This document shows, piece after piece, positions 24,088 to 32,852 of a DNA stretch of 64,000 bases. Location of the stretch: assembly GCA_002388665.1 (NCBI GenBank), contig DGMY01000025.1:83408-147407 (forward strand). Reading direction: 5' to 3'. The first letter of the stretch is position 1, and each line of letters starts with the position of its first letter. The DNA comes from Opitutia bacterium UBA4506. Its GTDB lineage: Bacteria > Verrucomicrobiota > Verrucomicrobiia > Opitutales > Puniceicoccaceae. Below the pieces are notes generated by a model that made no database searches, was not told the DNA's origin, and worked only from the letters and a program-made list of their open reading frames with translations. The position numbers and the translations under genes are program-made.

Positions 24088-25092
24088 ATGAATAAAACGA
24101 TTTTTACGATCCGGATCTTTTTCTTCGGAATCTGCATTCTCGGGAGTTGGTTGATCACGTTGACCTCGCCCGACATTGATACAGGCAAATCCCTTTTCTT
24201 TGGATCCTGCCTGGGGGCACTAGTCATCCTCATAGACATCTACCTCAAAGGGTTTTCACTGCGTGGTTTGTCCGCCTTAACCTTTGGCCTGGCGATCGGG
24301 GCGCTAATCGCCTGGATCATCTCCTCCTCACCCCTGTTTGCCCCATTGGAGTCCGAACCTGAGTTCGCGCAGAATCTCCTTTTGGTTCAGATGATTCTTT
24401 TTGTCGTCATGATGTACTTGGGGGCGGTCATCGCTCTGCGCGGGAAAGACGAGTTCAACCTCGTCATCCCATACATGAAATTTGTGCCGCTCGATGTCCA
24501 AACTCCCCTCGCACTCATCGACACAAGTGCGCTGATCGACGGTAGGATCGTGCCTCTATGCCGGTCGGGGTTTTTCGGCCACGCAGTCGTCATTCCAAAA
24601 TTCGTGATTGAGGAACTCCAGGTCATTGCGGACTCGGACGACGTTCATCGCAAAGCCCGCGGGCGCCGCGGGATCGAATCCCTCAATCAGCTGCGAGCAA
24701 ACAAGGAAATCGACTTGCGCGTCGAATCGTCCGAAGTCGACAGCGAAGACAAAGTCGACGCCAAGTTGATCTTTCTGGCCCGTTCATTGAAGGCCAAAAT
24801 TCTCACAACCGACTTCAACCTCGCGCGCCTCGCTCAGTTCGAGGGGATCAGTTGGTTGAACCTAAACGATTTAGCCGATTCCCTGAACCCTGAAGTCCAT
24901 ATCGGACTCTCAATCAGCCTCGAGCTAATCAAGTCCGGGAAAGAGCCCGATCAAGCGGTCGGTTATTTGAGAGACGGCTCGATGGTCGTAGTCAACGACG
25001 GGAAGCGCCTCATCGGCGAAAGAGTGCAGGCGGAAGTGATTAGCATCGTCCCCACCTCTGGCGGCAGGATGATCTTCGCAAAAATCAACTAA
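24088..25092 (+). CDS. PIN-TRAM domain membrane protein (YacL-like)
   Basis: A 334-residue protein with four hydrophobic helices in residues 1-115, then a PIN nuclease domain: LIDTSALIDGRI (Asp and Ser of the active site), a Glu in VIEELQVIAD, KVDAKLIFLA, and TTDFNLARLA. A C-terminal TRAM-like RNA-binding segment follows (VGYLRDGSMVVVNDGKRLIGERVQAEV). The architecture is that of YacL-type proteins, which process RNA at the membrane in other bacteria, though their substrate is not settled. It is convergent with the REC-kinase gene; their 3' ends overlap by 4 bp. Confidence 0.85.
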   Translation: MNKTIFTIRIFFFGICILGSWLITLTSPDIDTGKSLFFGSCLGALVILIDIYLKGFSLRGLSALTFGLAIGALIAWIISSSPLFAPLESEPEFAQNLLLVQMILFVVMMYLGAVIALRGKDEFNLVIPYMKFVPLDVQTPLALIDTSALIDGRIVPLCRSGFFGHAVVIPKFVIEELQVIADSDDVHRKARGRRGIESLNQLRANKEIDLRVESSEVDSEDKVDAKLIFLARSLKAKILTTDFNLARLAQFEGISWLNLNDLADSLNPEVHIGLSISLELIKSGKEPDQAVGYLRDGSMVVVNDGKRLIGERVQAEVISIVPTSGGRMIFAKIN

Positions 25093-26225
25093 TCTTCGTC
25101 TTGGTACGCGGGTACCGCGAAAGAAAACCGGCTGCCTCTTCCCTCAGAACTTTCTACCACCAACTCGGAGTCCATCTTCTCGAGGAGGCTCTTGCAGAGA
25201 ATCAATCCAACCCCAGCCCCCTTTTCCCGTCCGGTGCCCAGAGTGCTTTGGCGCCGGTTCGCGTCGAAGAGCCCCTCCACCTGGTCCATAGACATCCCTA
25301 CACCCTCATCGACGATCGATACCCGTACCCGCCCCTCAACTAATTCTCCCCGAACCGTCACCGTAGAATCGGTGTCGGAAAACTTCACAGCATTTGTGAG
25401 GAGATTTCGAATGATGGTGGCGAAGGCATTCGATTGGCACACAACAGCCATGCCCGAGGGAATATCGGAAACCAGGTTAACCTTCTTTTTCTCAAAAAGC
25501 GGCAACAAGAGAGATCGAACCGAAACAAATGCATCCTGAAGGGAAAAAAAGGACGGCCTCTCCTCATATCCACCAGCCTCACTCCTAGCCCAAACCAGCG
25601 CGTCGTCGAAAAAGGTCGAAAGCCGCCGAGACGAATCTTCACAAGTTTTCATCATCTCGATCAGGTCCGCCTTCTCGAGCGATTCGGAATGCTCCAAGCT
25701 ATCCGATAGCAAATCATTCAAACCATACAACGGCGCTCGCACATCGTGAGACAGGATCGAAAGAAATCGCTGTTGGGTCTCGATTACCCGGGATAACTTT
25801 CTGTTCGCCGCGTGGATATCATCGCGGGCAAATTTCAGCGAGATCTGACTCTTTACCCGAGCGAGGACCTCAGGGATCTGAATCGGCTTGGTAATGTAGT
25901 CCACACCGCCCGCGGCGAAGCCCTGAAGAATGTCCTCCTTCTGAGTTTTTGCGGTCACAAAAATGACTTCCAGATCAGGGGCCAGTCCCTCCTCCTTCAA
26001 CTTGCGACACACCTCGTACCCATCCATCTCCGGCATCATCACGTCCAATAAAACCAGATCCGGCGGGGACTCTCCGATAAGCTCCAACGCTTCCGGCCCC
26101 GAACTGGCCAAGGCAACATCGTACCCATTCTTAAAGAGGGCATTTCCGAGCAGCTGCAGGTTGCGGGGCTGGTCGTCGACCAACAAGACCACAGGCTTCC
26201 GGCTAAAAGAATGGATATCGCTCAT
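25089..26225 (-). CDS. REC-histidine kinase
   Basis: A 378-residue cytoplasmic protein with an N-terminal receiver domain (VVLLVDDQPRNLQLL; phospho-Asp in DLVLLDVMMPEMDGYEVC; Lys in DYITKP), a short coil, and a HisKA/HATPase_c kinase (phospho-His in FLSILSHDVRAPLYGL; N box NLLTNAVKF; G boxes DEGVGM and GAGVGLILCKSLL). No membrane helix. Its ATG overlaps the stop of the upstream hybrid kinase by 4 bp (ATGA), so expression is coupled. I infer that the upstream kinase, which has its own receiver, passes phosphate to this REC domain to adjust a second kinase. Confidence 0.9.
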   Translation of the reverse strand: MSDIHSFSRKPVVLLVDDQPRNLQLLGNALFKNGYDVALASSGPEALELIGESPPDLVLLDVMMPEMDGYEVCRKLKEEGLAPDLEVIFVTAKTQKEDILQGFAAGGVDYITKPIQIPEVLARVKSQISLKFARDDIHAANRKLSRVIETQQRFLSILSHDVRAPLYGLNDLLSDSLEHSESLEKADLIEMMKTCEDSSRRLSTFFDDALVWARSEAGGYEERPSFFSLQDAFVSVRSLLLPLFEKKKVNLVSDIPSGMAVVCQSNAFATIIRNLLTNAVKFSDTDSTVTVRGELVEGRVRVSIVDEGVGMSMDQVEGLFDANRRQSTLGTGREKGAGVGLILCKSLLEKMDSELVVESSEGRGSRFSFAVPAYQDED

Positions 26226-29200
26226 TGGCTACCTTTCGTCGATTCGTTGGCCCCACACGCAACGGACGGCTGCTCAGCCCTACTCCGAATCGCATCCAAA
26301 ATGTCCGGAAAATCTTCCATCGCGTTCTTCAGTTCCTGGACGTCGAACAAATGAATCCAGTGCTGTAGCTGTTCCGAGTAGTTGATCAATTCAGGGGAAC
26401 CATATTTCCGCCCTAAATCGTGCATTTCCTGAGAAGCTTTCAATATCGGCTCAATCCGAAACCGCTTCTTCATCATCGCCCAATCATCGAGGAACGAGCC
26501 TTCCAAATCATGGATCAACTCAGCGGCTGCCTCAGGCCCCAGAACAATGACTTCTTCGTCCGCAGCCGGTACATCGATCCTCTCCTCTTCGATCAGTGGA
26601 GTGGCGTTCGCAGCTTCTCCAGCAGGCACACTGCTATCCCGCTTCAAAAAGCGCCCCAATACACTGCGTAGAGCTCCTTGAGAAACGGGTTTCACCAAAA
26701 TGTCGTCAAAATCTGCGGACTCCGAAACCTGCCGAGCGCGGGCCAGATCGAGGGCAGTACAAGCGATGACAGGAAGTCCCTTCCAATCGGGATTCTCATG
26801 GATTCGCGCTGTGGTCTCACCACCTGAAAGCCCCGGCATCAGGATATCCATCAAAACCAGGTCAGGGAGCTTTTCAGTCAGCTTTCTCAAGCATTCAGTA
26901 CCATCCGTCGCCTCCCTCACCTCAACACCCAGAGAGCGAAGAGACGCACCGAGAACCCGACGATTGAGCGGATTGTCATCTACGACCAGAATCTCCCGGC
27001 CTTGATACAATTCGTTCAGCCCCGAGGTTTCCGACAAGACGTTCGGATCCCGTCCAGAATCGGGTTTGGAGCCACCCATGGTCGAAACCCCTTCCAGCTT
27101 GACCACAAAGGAGCTCCCCTTGCCCAGCGAACTACTCAGAGAGAGGTTACCGTTCATCATCTTCACCAATCGGGACGTGATGGAAAGTCCGAGTCCGGTG
27201 CCTCCGTACACCTTTTGCTTCTGGCCCCGGGATTGCTCAAACGGCTCGAAGATACTCCTCTGATCTTCCTTCTCGATACCGATACCCGTATCAATTACTT
27301 CGATCGTCAAATCGACCCGATGCGGCGAATCCGAACTGGGACGCGTGCCGATCCGCAACTCAACGGAACCACGGTGGGTAAACTTCACCGCATTACCGAG
27401 AAGATTGAAAATAATCTGCCGTATTCTCGCCTCATCCAAGAGTAACTGCGCTGGCAGTTCAGAAGCAATTTCCGACTTCAGCTCAACCCCCTTCTCCTGA
27501 CAACGGACCTGAAAGATATTCAGCATATCCTGAATCAAATCCACCAAGGACACCGGTTCGTACTGGAGAGACATTTTTCCAGCCTCGATCTTGGACAAGT
27601 CCAACAGATCGTTAATCAGAGCCAACAGAGTTTTGCCACTTGATCGGATCGCCCGGAGAAACTCGACGAGAGCCGGATCATTGACCTCGGCCTCGATGAG
27701 CTCGGCAAACCCGAGAATCGCATTCATCGGGGTCCGGATCTCATGAGACATATTCGCGAGGAACTCCGTCTTCGAACGATTTGCTTGGGAAGCCTCTTCA
27801 GCCATCTCCTGAGCGTGCCGAATCGCCTCACCCAACTCACTGTTCGTTTTCTCGGTCTCGTTCTTAGCTTCGATCAGATCTCTTTGCAGCCGAACGGTCT
27901 CGACCAGCCCCGCGAGCCCCGACCCGACAATCTCGAACAAGGACACATCGCCGGAGGACCACTCCCGGGCCTCATCATGCATCTCAGCACCCATAACCCC
28001 CCACCAATTATCACGCAGATGAATCGGGACCAAAAGAAGAGACCGAACTCCCAGTTTTTCCAAGTAGTTCCGTTCCGATTCAGTACTGCTATCCCGAATA
28101 ACCGCGACGCTCTTGCCATTCCTCAACTTCTCGCTCCACTCGGGCATCAAATCGATCTGCACCGTTTGATCGCCTTCCCCGAGGTTCACCATCGCACTGG
28201 CAGCTTCGGTCCAACAACAGATTTGGGCGGCCTTCAGATTGTCCCGGTTACCCAGCTCTCTGACCTTTTCAGAGACACAGATACGGTCCGCCCCAAACAC
28301 CGAGGCGACTCGATTCACCGCCTCACGAATACCGGCCTCCATATCTGAAGCTGTAATGAGCTCCACCAATGCGTTGGAAGCGATCCGCAATCGACGGTCT
28401 CGCCTCTCCAGAGCGCGACTCGCCTCATCACGGCGGCCCGCATCTCGAACCACACAGAACAGGGCATCGGTCTCTCCCCATCGGCCACTGGTGATCTGCA
28501 CTTCGACCCTCAGCAATCGGTGTTGCTCCTTCAGCATCTGCGCCGAACAAAGTGGAAGATTGCCCGCAACCAGATCCTCAAAATTCTCACGGGTGAGGTC
28601 TCTCCCTTCCTCGGGGACGAACTCTAGCAGATTCGTACCCACCAAATCCTCACGATCCAACCCCAACTCGCTTCCGGCCACATCGTTCGCGTAGACGATT
28701 TGATAACTCTGGTCCAAAATGAATATCATCTCATCGATCGAATTGATCAACGAATTCAAATTGCGCTGTCCCGCTCGATAAAACGCTTCCGACTCGATCC
28801 GGTCCAGAGCGCCCTGGGCTTGAATCTCCAACTGCTCAATCGCTTCTAACACTACATTCGGCGCGTAGGAACGACCCGAAGAACCGACCCAAACACAACC
28901 GGCGACCTCGCCGTTGCGGATAATCTGCAGCTCGGTCACAGAAACCGGGCTTGAAAACTCGCCCTGAATCAGTGGGCTCAAATCGGACTCATCGTAGTAG
29001 CAGACCCTCACCGGCCCCACATCCCGCTTCAATCTCTGGATCGACTCCAACTCTTTCGGGAAATTCTTCCAAAAAATTCTCTGCATCGACTCTCCTGGCT
29101 GTTCCTGGAGAAAGACCATCGCAAACTCGAACTCATGAAGCCGCACCAGACCCTCGGCCAACGCTTGAAGAATGCCCTCCGCGGTGTAGACCTCACCGAA

Positions 29201-29767
29201 CCGTACAGAGACCTCTTTCTCAATTTCCAGGACCAACTCGGCTCGCTTCTGTTGCTCAATGATAGAATCAGCACCGGCGAACCGCAACGCCCGGCCATTT
29301 TTGTCCCGTTCAAACACCTTGCCCCGGGAAAGGATCCACACCCACGAACCATTCTTCTTCCGAAGACGAAACTCCGCTGAGTAAGAGTCCGACTCCCCGA
29401 CCATGTGTCGATAGAGAGCCTCGTTTTTGATCTCCAAATCGTCGGGATGGATGATCGCACCATTAAAATCCAACCCCAACTCATCGGTGGGATCTTCATA
29501 GCCTAGATTGGCGAGAAACCACTCGTGATCGTAAGTAAAGACCCCATTGGCGATGTCCCAATCCCAGAAACACAGACCAGTGCCGGCAAATGCTCGTCCC
29601 AACCGTTCAGCATCTTCCTGGCGGGAGGCGGCTTTCAATCGACGACGCTCCAATTGGAGCGCGGCAAAAACCAGAATGCCAAGTATGGAGGAAAGAATCA
29701 GACCGACTAGGAATAGTACCCGCGGATCTGTCCAACTAGCGTCCGATATTGCTGAAAGTTCTGGCAT
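26222..29767 (-). CDS. Hybrid histidine kinase: TM-PAS-PAS-GAF-HisKA-HATPase-REC-degenerate HPt
   Basis: An 1181-residue sensor. An N-terminal helix (about residues 13-35) is followed by a PAS/PAC domain (CFWDWDIANGVFTYDHEWF..., 50-165), a linker domain (180-320), a second PAS (MIFILDQSYQIVYAND, 340-450) and a GAF-like domain (465-640). Then come HisKA (phospho-His in FLANMSHEIRTPMNAI), HATPase_c (NLLGNAVKF; DTGIGI; GTGLGLSI), and a receiver (ILVVDDNPLN; DLVLMDILMPG; Lys in DILVKP). The last about 90 residues are helical like an HPt (LEGSFLDDWAMMKKRFRIEPIL...LQHWIHLFDV) but I see no His-x-x-Lys-Gly motif, so it is likely degenerate. Ligand unknown; start ATG 29767. Confidence 0.88.
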   Translation of the reverse strand: MPELSAISDASWTDPRVLFLVGLILSSILGILVFAALQLERRRLKAASRQEDAERLGRAFAGTGLCFWDWDIANGVFTYDHEWFLANLGYEDPTDELGLDFNGAIIHPDDLEIKNEALYRHMVGESDSYSAEFRLRKKNGSWVWILSRGKVFERDKNGRALRFAGADSIIEQQKRAELVLEIEKEVSVRFGEVYTAEGILQALAEGLVRLHEFEFAMVFLQEQPGESMQRIFWKNFPKELESIQRLKRDVGPVRVCYYDESDLSPLIQGEFSSPVSVTELQIIRNGEVAGCVWVGSSGRSYAPNVVLEAIEQLEIQAQGALDRIESEAFYRAGQRNLNSLINSIDEMIFILDQSYQIVYANDVAGSELGLDREDLVGTNLLEFVPEEGRDLTRENFEDLVAGNLPLCSAQMLKEQHRLLRVEVQITSGRWGETDALFCVVRDAGRRDEASRALERRDRRLRIASNALVELITASDMEAGIREAVNRVASVFGADRICVSEKVRELGNRDNLKAAQICCWTEAASAMVNLGEGDQTVQIDLMPEWSEKLRNGKSVAVIRDSSTESERNYLEKLGVRSLLLVPIHLRDNWWGVMGAEMHDEAREWSSGDVSLFEIVGSGLAGLVETVRLQRDLIEAKNETEKTNSELGEAIRHAQEMAEEASQANRSKTEFLANMSHEIRTPMNAILGFAELIEAEVNDPALVEFLRAIRSSGKTLLALINDLLDLSKIEAGKMSLQYEPVSLVDLIQDMLNIFQVRCQEKGVELKSEIASELPAQLLLDEARIRQIIFNLLGNAVKFTHRGSVELRIGTRPSSDSPHRVDLTIEVIDTGIGIEKEDQRSIFEPFEQSRGQKQKVYGGTGLGLSITSRLVKMMNGNLSLSSSLGKGSSFVVKLEGVSTMGGSKPDSGRDPNVLSETSGLNELYQGREILVVDDNPLNRRVLGASLRSLGVEVREATDGTECLRKLTEKLPDLVLMDILMPGLSGGETTARIHENPDWKGLPVIACTALDLARARQVSESADFDDILVKPVSQGALRSVLGRFLKRDSSVPAGEAANATPLIEEERIDVPAADEEVIVLGPEAAAELIHDLEGSFLDDWAMMKKRFRIEPILKASQEMHDLGRKYGSPELINYSEQLQHWIHLFDVQELKNAMEDFPDILDAIRSRAEQPSVACGANESTKGSQ

Positions 29768-29836
29768 TGAGGTAAAAGCCGATGAGGCCCTTCGATCTAA
29801 AAAAGCCTAAGTGCTCCGCCACCTCTTGCAAAGCCA

Positions 29837-29866
29837 ATAAAAACGCCCGCGTTTCCGCGGGCGTTA
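29837..29866 (-). terminator. Strong intrinsic terminator
   Basis: A 10-bp perfect stem (AACGCCCGCG / CGCGGGCGTT) with loop TTTC, followed on the minus strand by TTTTTATT. It ends the transcript of the secreted protein gene at 29908-30510 and insulates it from the hybrid kinase gene. Confidence 0.88.
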
Positions 29867-29907
29867 AAAGAGTGTTAATCAGGGAAATTCCCCTGAATCC
29901 TCGAGGC

Positions 29908-30510
29908 TTACTGCCCTGGGGCGAAGTAAGTTGGGTTGTTGTCGATTGGATCAGTCGTTTGCTCCTCAGGAGTCGCATCCTGGTCTGCAGGATCGGTGAC
30001 TCGATCTGCGTCAGGCTCAAATACTGGCTGAGGAACTGTTGCATCATCAACAATTGGTCCGAAGCGTTCTTGAACACCGTCTACGAAAGCTTCGTCATAA
30101 GGGAGCTCGAGATCGAGGAGGAACTTAACGATCGAAAGAACGTCATCTTCAGAAACAACCTCGTCGTCGTAGGCGGTCATCAACTGGTCCAAAGTATTTT
30201 CGAGCTTACGAGCCAGTGCGCGGCGCTGAGGCTCGGGGAGAGCCTCCATCCCGGAAGTTTGAACGCGAGGAACGCTTGGATCAACCTCAGGGGCGTCCGC
30301 TGGCTCGAGAACCGTTACGCCGTTTTCACCCACCTGAATCACTTTACCGGAAGGGAGGTTGGCAAACTCTACATCAACATTCGTGATCGAGGCGGACATC
30401 GCGCCGACCAGAACGATCGAACTGAGCTCGTCTGCTTCCTGTGCTTGCACAGGGCTGACCGCTAACGTGAGTAAGGAGCAAAGAAAAGTGGACGTAAGAA
30501 GCTTTTTCAT
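29908..30510 (-). CDS. Secreted acidic protein of unknown function
   Basis: A 200-residue protein with a clear signal peptide (MKKLLTSTFLCSLLTLAVSP, cleavage near VQAQ). The mature part holds a beta-like segment (VEFANLPSGKVIQVGENGVTVLEP) and a helical section around residues 85-150 (RRALARKLENTLDQLMTAYDDE). It ends with a disordered Asp/Pro/Thr tail (DPADQDATPEEQTTDPIDNN). Net charge is strongly acidic. No family recognised. It is monocistronic: divergent promoter space upstream, strong terminator downstream. Confidence 0.7.
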   Translation of the reverse strand: MKKLLTSTFLCSLLTLAVSPVQAQEADELSSIVLVGAMSASITNVDVEFANLPSGKVIQVGENGVTVLEPADAPEVDPSVPRVQTSGMEALPEPQRRALARKLENTLDQLMTAYDDEVVSEDDVLSIVKFLLDLELPYDEAFVDGVQERFGPIVDDATVPQPVFEPDADRVTDPADQDATPEEQTTDPIDNNPTYFAPGQ

Positions 30511-30668
30511 AGTTTATTGGATTTTTGATCCACATTGATGCAGTGTCAACTTCCATTTTTACGTACTCAAGCTACCACGATTTGAAAACAGATCATCAGA
30601 CCCAGCGGAAAGCTCCATGCAATTGATTGGTTTACAATCATTGCCGAGTAGTTAATTCGGTTCTAGCT

Positions 30669-31682
30669 GTGAAAGTTTATTTTCTCAAGAGACTGCTATT
30701 AGTCATACCTACTTTAATAGGTGTAACGCTGGTAGTGTTTGCGATCACCCGGTTTCTACCGGGTGGACCCGTCGAACAGGCATTGATGCAGGGCCAGATG
30801 GCGGACGGGCAAGAGTCCCGCTCATCCAGTGAGGGTATTGGCTTGGCTCCTGGGCAAATTGAGCAACTTGAATCCTACTACGGTTTCGACAAGCCGTGGT
30901 ACCGCGCCTATGCGGACTGGCTCCTCCAAGTGGCTCAAGGCGATTTGGGAAAATCCTACCGCTACCAAGTGCCGGTAACTACAATGATCCTCGACCGGGT
31001 TCCGATCTCCGCCTACTACGGCCTGATCACCTTCGTTCTTACCTATTCGGTCTGTGTCCCCCTGGGGATCCTCAAGGCGATCCAGCACCGGACGCGGCTC
31101 GACAGCGTCACCTCGATCGTGGTCTTCACCGGCTACGCGATTCCCGGTTACGTCCTAGCGGCTCTCCTACTCGTCTTTTTCGCCTTTCAACTGGAGTGGT
31201 TTCCCACCGGTGGTTTCGTCAGCCCGGATTTTGCCGATCTCTCTTTCTCCGGTCAGGTGGTGGATTTGATCCAGCATTCAGTCCTCCCGCTGGTATGCTA
31301 CATGATTGGCAACTTCGCCTTTCTTACCCTTTTGATGAAAAACAGCCTGATCGACAATTTAGCGGCCGACTACATGCGAACCGCCACCGCAAAGGGGCTA
31401 TCGTTCCGCCGATCGGTTCTCAACCACGCTCTCCGCAACTCCCTGATTCCGATCGCCACGAACTTTGGCAATGCCCTCTCGATCTTTGTCGCAGGGTCAT
31501 TTCTGATCGAAAAGATCTTCTCCATCGATGGCATGGGGCTCCTGGGCTACACCGCTCTCATTCAGCGCGACTATCCAGTCGTGATGGGAATACTACTCAT
31601 TTCGTCCATTCTCCTCCTAGTGGGCAACATCATCTCCGACATGCTCGTCGCCGCTGTAGATCCCAGGGTCCGATTTGACTAG
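30669..31682 (+). CDS. yejB: Peptide ABC importer permease, YejB-like
   Basis: A 337-residue permease. GTG 30669 (VKVYFLKRLLLVIPTLIG) is preferred over a TTG 42 bp upstream because the family begins at the first membrane helix. Features are GGPVEQAL, QLESYYGFDKPWYRAYADWL, the ABC coupling motif in DYMRTATAKGLSFRRSVLNHALRN (EAA loop), IEKIFSIDGMGLLGY and VDPRVRF at the end. These follow Escherichia coli YejB closely. With YejE and YejA it would take up oligopeptides; in E. coli this transporter admits microcin C. The ATPase YejF is not encoded next to it. Confidence 0.9.
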   Translation: MKVYFLKRLLLVIPTLIGVTLVVFAITRFLPGGPVEQALMQGQMADGQESRSSSEGIGLAPGQIEQLESYYGFDKPWYRAYADWLLQVAQGDLGKSYRYQVPVTTMILDRVPISAYYGLITFVLTYSVCVPLGILKAIQHRTRLDSVTSIVVFTGYAIPGYVLAALLLVFFAFQLEWFPTGGFVSPDFADLSFSGQVVDLIQHSVLPLVCYMIGNFAFLTLLMKNSLIDNLAADYMRTATAKGLSFRRSVLNHALRNSLIPIATNFGNALSIFVAGSFLIEKIFSIDGMGLLGYTALIQRDYPVVMGILLISSILLLVGNIISDMLVAAVDPRVRFD

Positions 31683-31685
31683 GCC

Positions 31686-32741
31686 ATGAATCCGATCACA
31701 CGCCGAAAACTCGCCCGCTTTCGAAGCATTCGACGGGGCTACTGGTCATTTATCGTGCTCATGGCGATCATCGTCGCCTCCGCTTTTGCCGAGCTATGGA
31801 TCAACCAGCGGGCCCTCGTAGTCTACTATGAAGGCGAATTCTACTTTCCCACCTACGGCTCAGAGCATACGGGCCAAACTTTTGGCGAAGAGTACAGGTA
31901 CGAGGCGAACTACCGAGCGCTCAAGGAAGAGTTTGCCGCCCCCGGAAACCCGAACTGGGTCATCATGCCTCTGGTACCCTATAGTCCTGACGAATCCATT
32001 TATCAGGAGGGGTCCTATCCGCCCTACCCCCCTTCATTTGAACGAGAGCACTATCTGGGCACCGATCCGCTCGGGCGCGACATCCTCGCCCGGTTGGTCT
32101 ACGGGTTTCGCATCGCACTGGGTTTCTCACTGGCTCTCATGACCTGCACCTATCTTTTGGCGATCGTGATTGGCTGTGCCATGGGGTACTTCGGCTCCTG
32201 GATCGACCTGATCGGCCAGCGGTTGATGGAGATCTGGTCCAATATCCCCTTTCTCTACGTAGTGATCATCCTTGCCTCTACGATCCCTCCGAATGTGGGT
32301 CCCGGGACCCGCATTGGCGGACTTTTGCTAGTGATGGTCATCTTCAATTGGGTAGGGATGGCCAACTACATGCGTACTGCCTCCTACCGTGAAAAATCCC
32401 GCGACTACATCGCTGCCGCCCGGGTGATCGGCACCGGACCTACCCGGATCATTTTCCGCCATCTTCTGCCCAACACTCTCTCGATTGTCATCACGTTTAT
32501 CCCATTCACCGTCGCAACCGGTATTACCTCTCTCACAGCTCTAGACTTTCTCGGCTTCGGGATTCCACCTCCTACTCCCAGTTGGGGCGAACTCTTGCAA
32601 CAGGGAACCCAGCGCCTCGACGCTCCGTGGATCGTCACCTCCACTTTCTTCGGCATGGTGACGGTGCTCATTCTCGTCACTTTCGTCGGCGAGGCCTTTC
32701 GGGAGGCCTTTGATCCGAAAAAGTTTTCGTTCTATCGCTGA
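31686..32741 (+). CDS. yejE: Peptide ABC importer permease, YejE-like
   Basis: A 351-residue permease beginning ATG 31686, 3 bp after yejB. It opens with ARFRSIRRGYWSFIVLMAIIVAS and LVVYYEGEFYFPTYG, the N-terminal periplasmic extension typical of YejE. It has the LGTDPLGRDILARLVYGFRIALGFSLAL DppC-family segment, the coupling loop DYIAAARVIGTGPTRIIFRHLLPN, and TSLTALDFLGFGIPPPTPSWGELLQQG; GEAFREAFDPKKF at the C-terminus is again YejE-like. It pairs with YejB to form the membrane channel. Confidence 0.9.
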   Translation: MNPITRRKLARFRSIRRGYWSFIVLMAIIVASAFAELWINQRALVVYYEGEFYFPTYGSEHTGQTFGEEYRYEANYRALKEEFAAPGNPNWVIMPLVPYSPDESIYQEGSYPPYPPSFEREHYLGTDPLGRDILARLVYGFRIALGFSLALMTCTYLLAIVIGCAMGYFGSWIDLIGQRLMEIWSNIPFLYVVIILASTIPPNVGPGTRIGGLLLVMVIFNWVGMANYMRTASYREKSRDYIAAARVIGTGPTRIIFRHLLPNTLSIVITFIPFTVATGITSLTALDFLGFGIPPPTPSWGELLQQGTQRLDAPWIVTSTFFGMVTVLILVTFVGEAFREAFDPKKFSFYR

Positions 32742-32852
32742 GCGCGCCATTCGCCATGCCAGTCTGACCGAGCCGTTCGCCGACCGGCGTCGCGCGATAA
32801 AAGCACAGGAACGGGTTTGCACCGTGGGCAAAAAGTTTCAGGATGCCATTCC

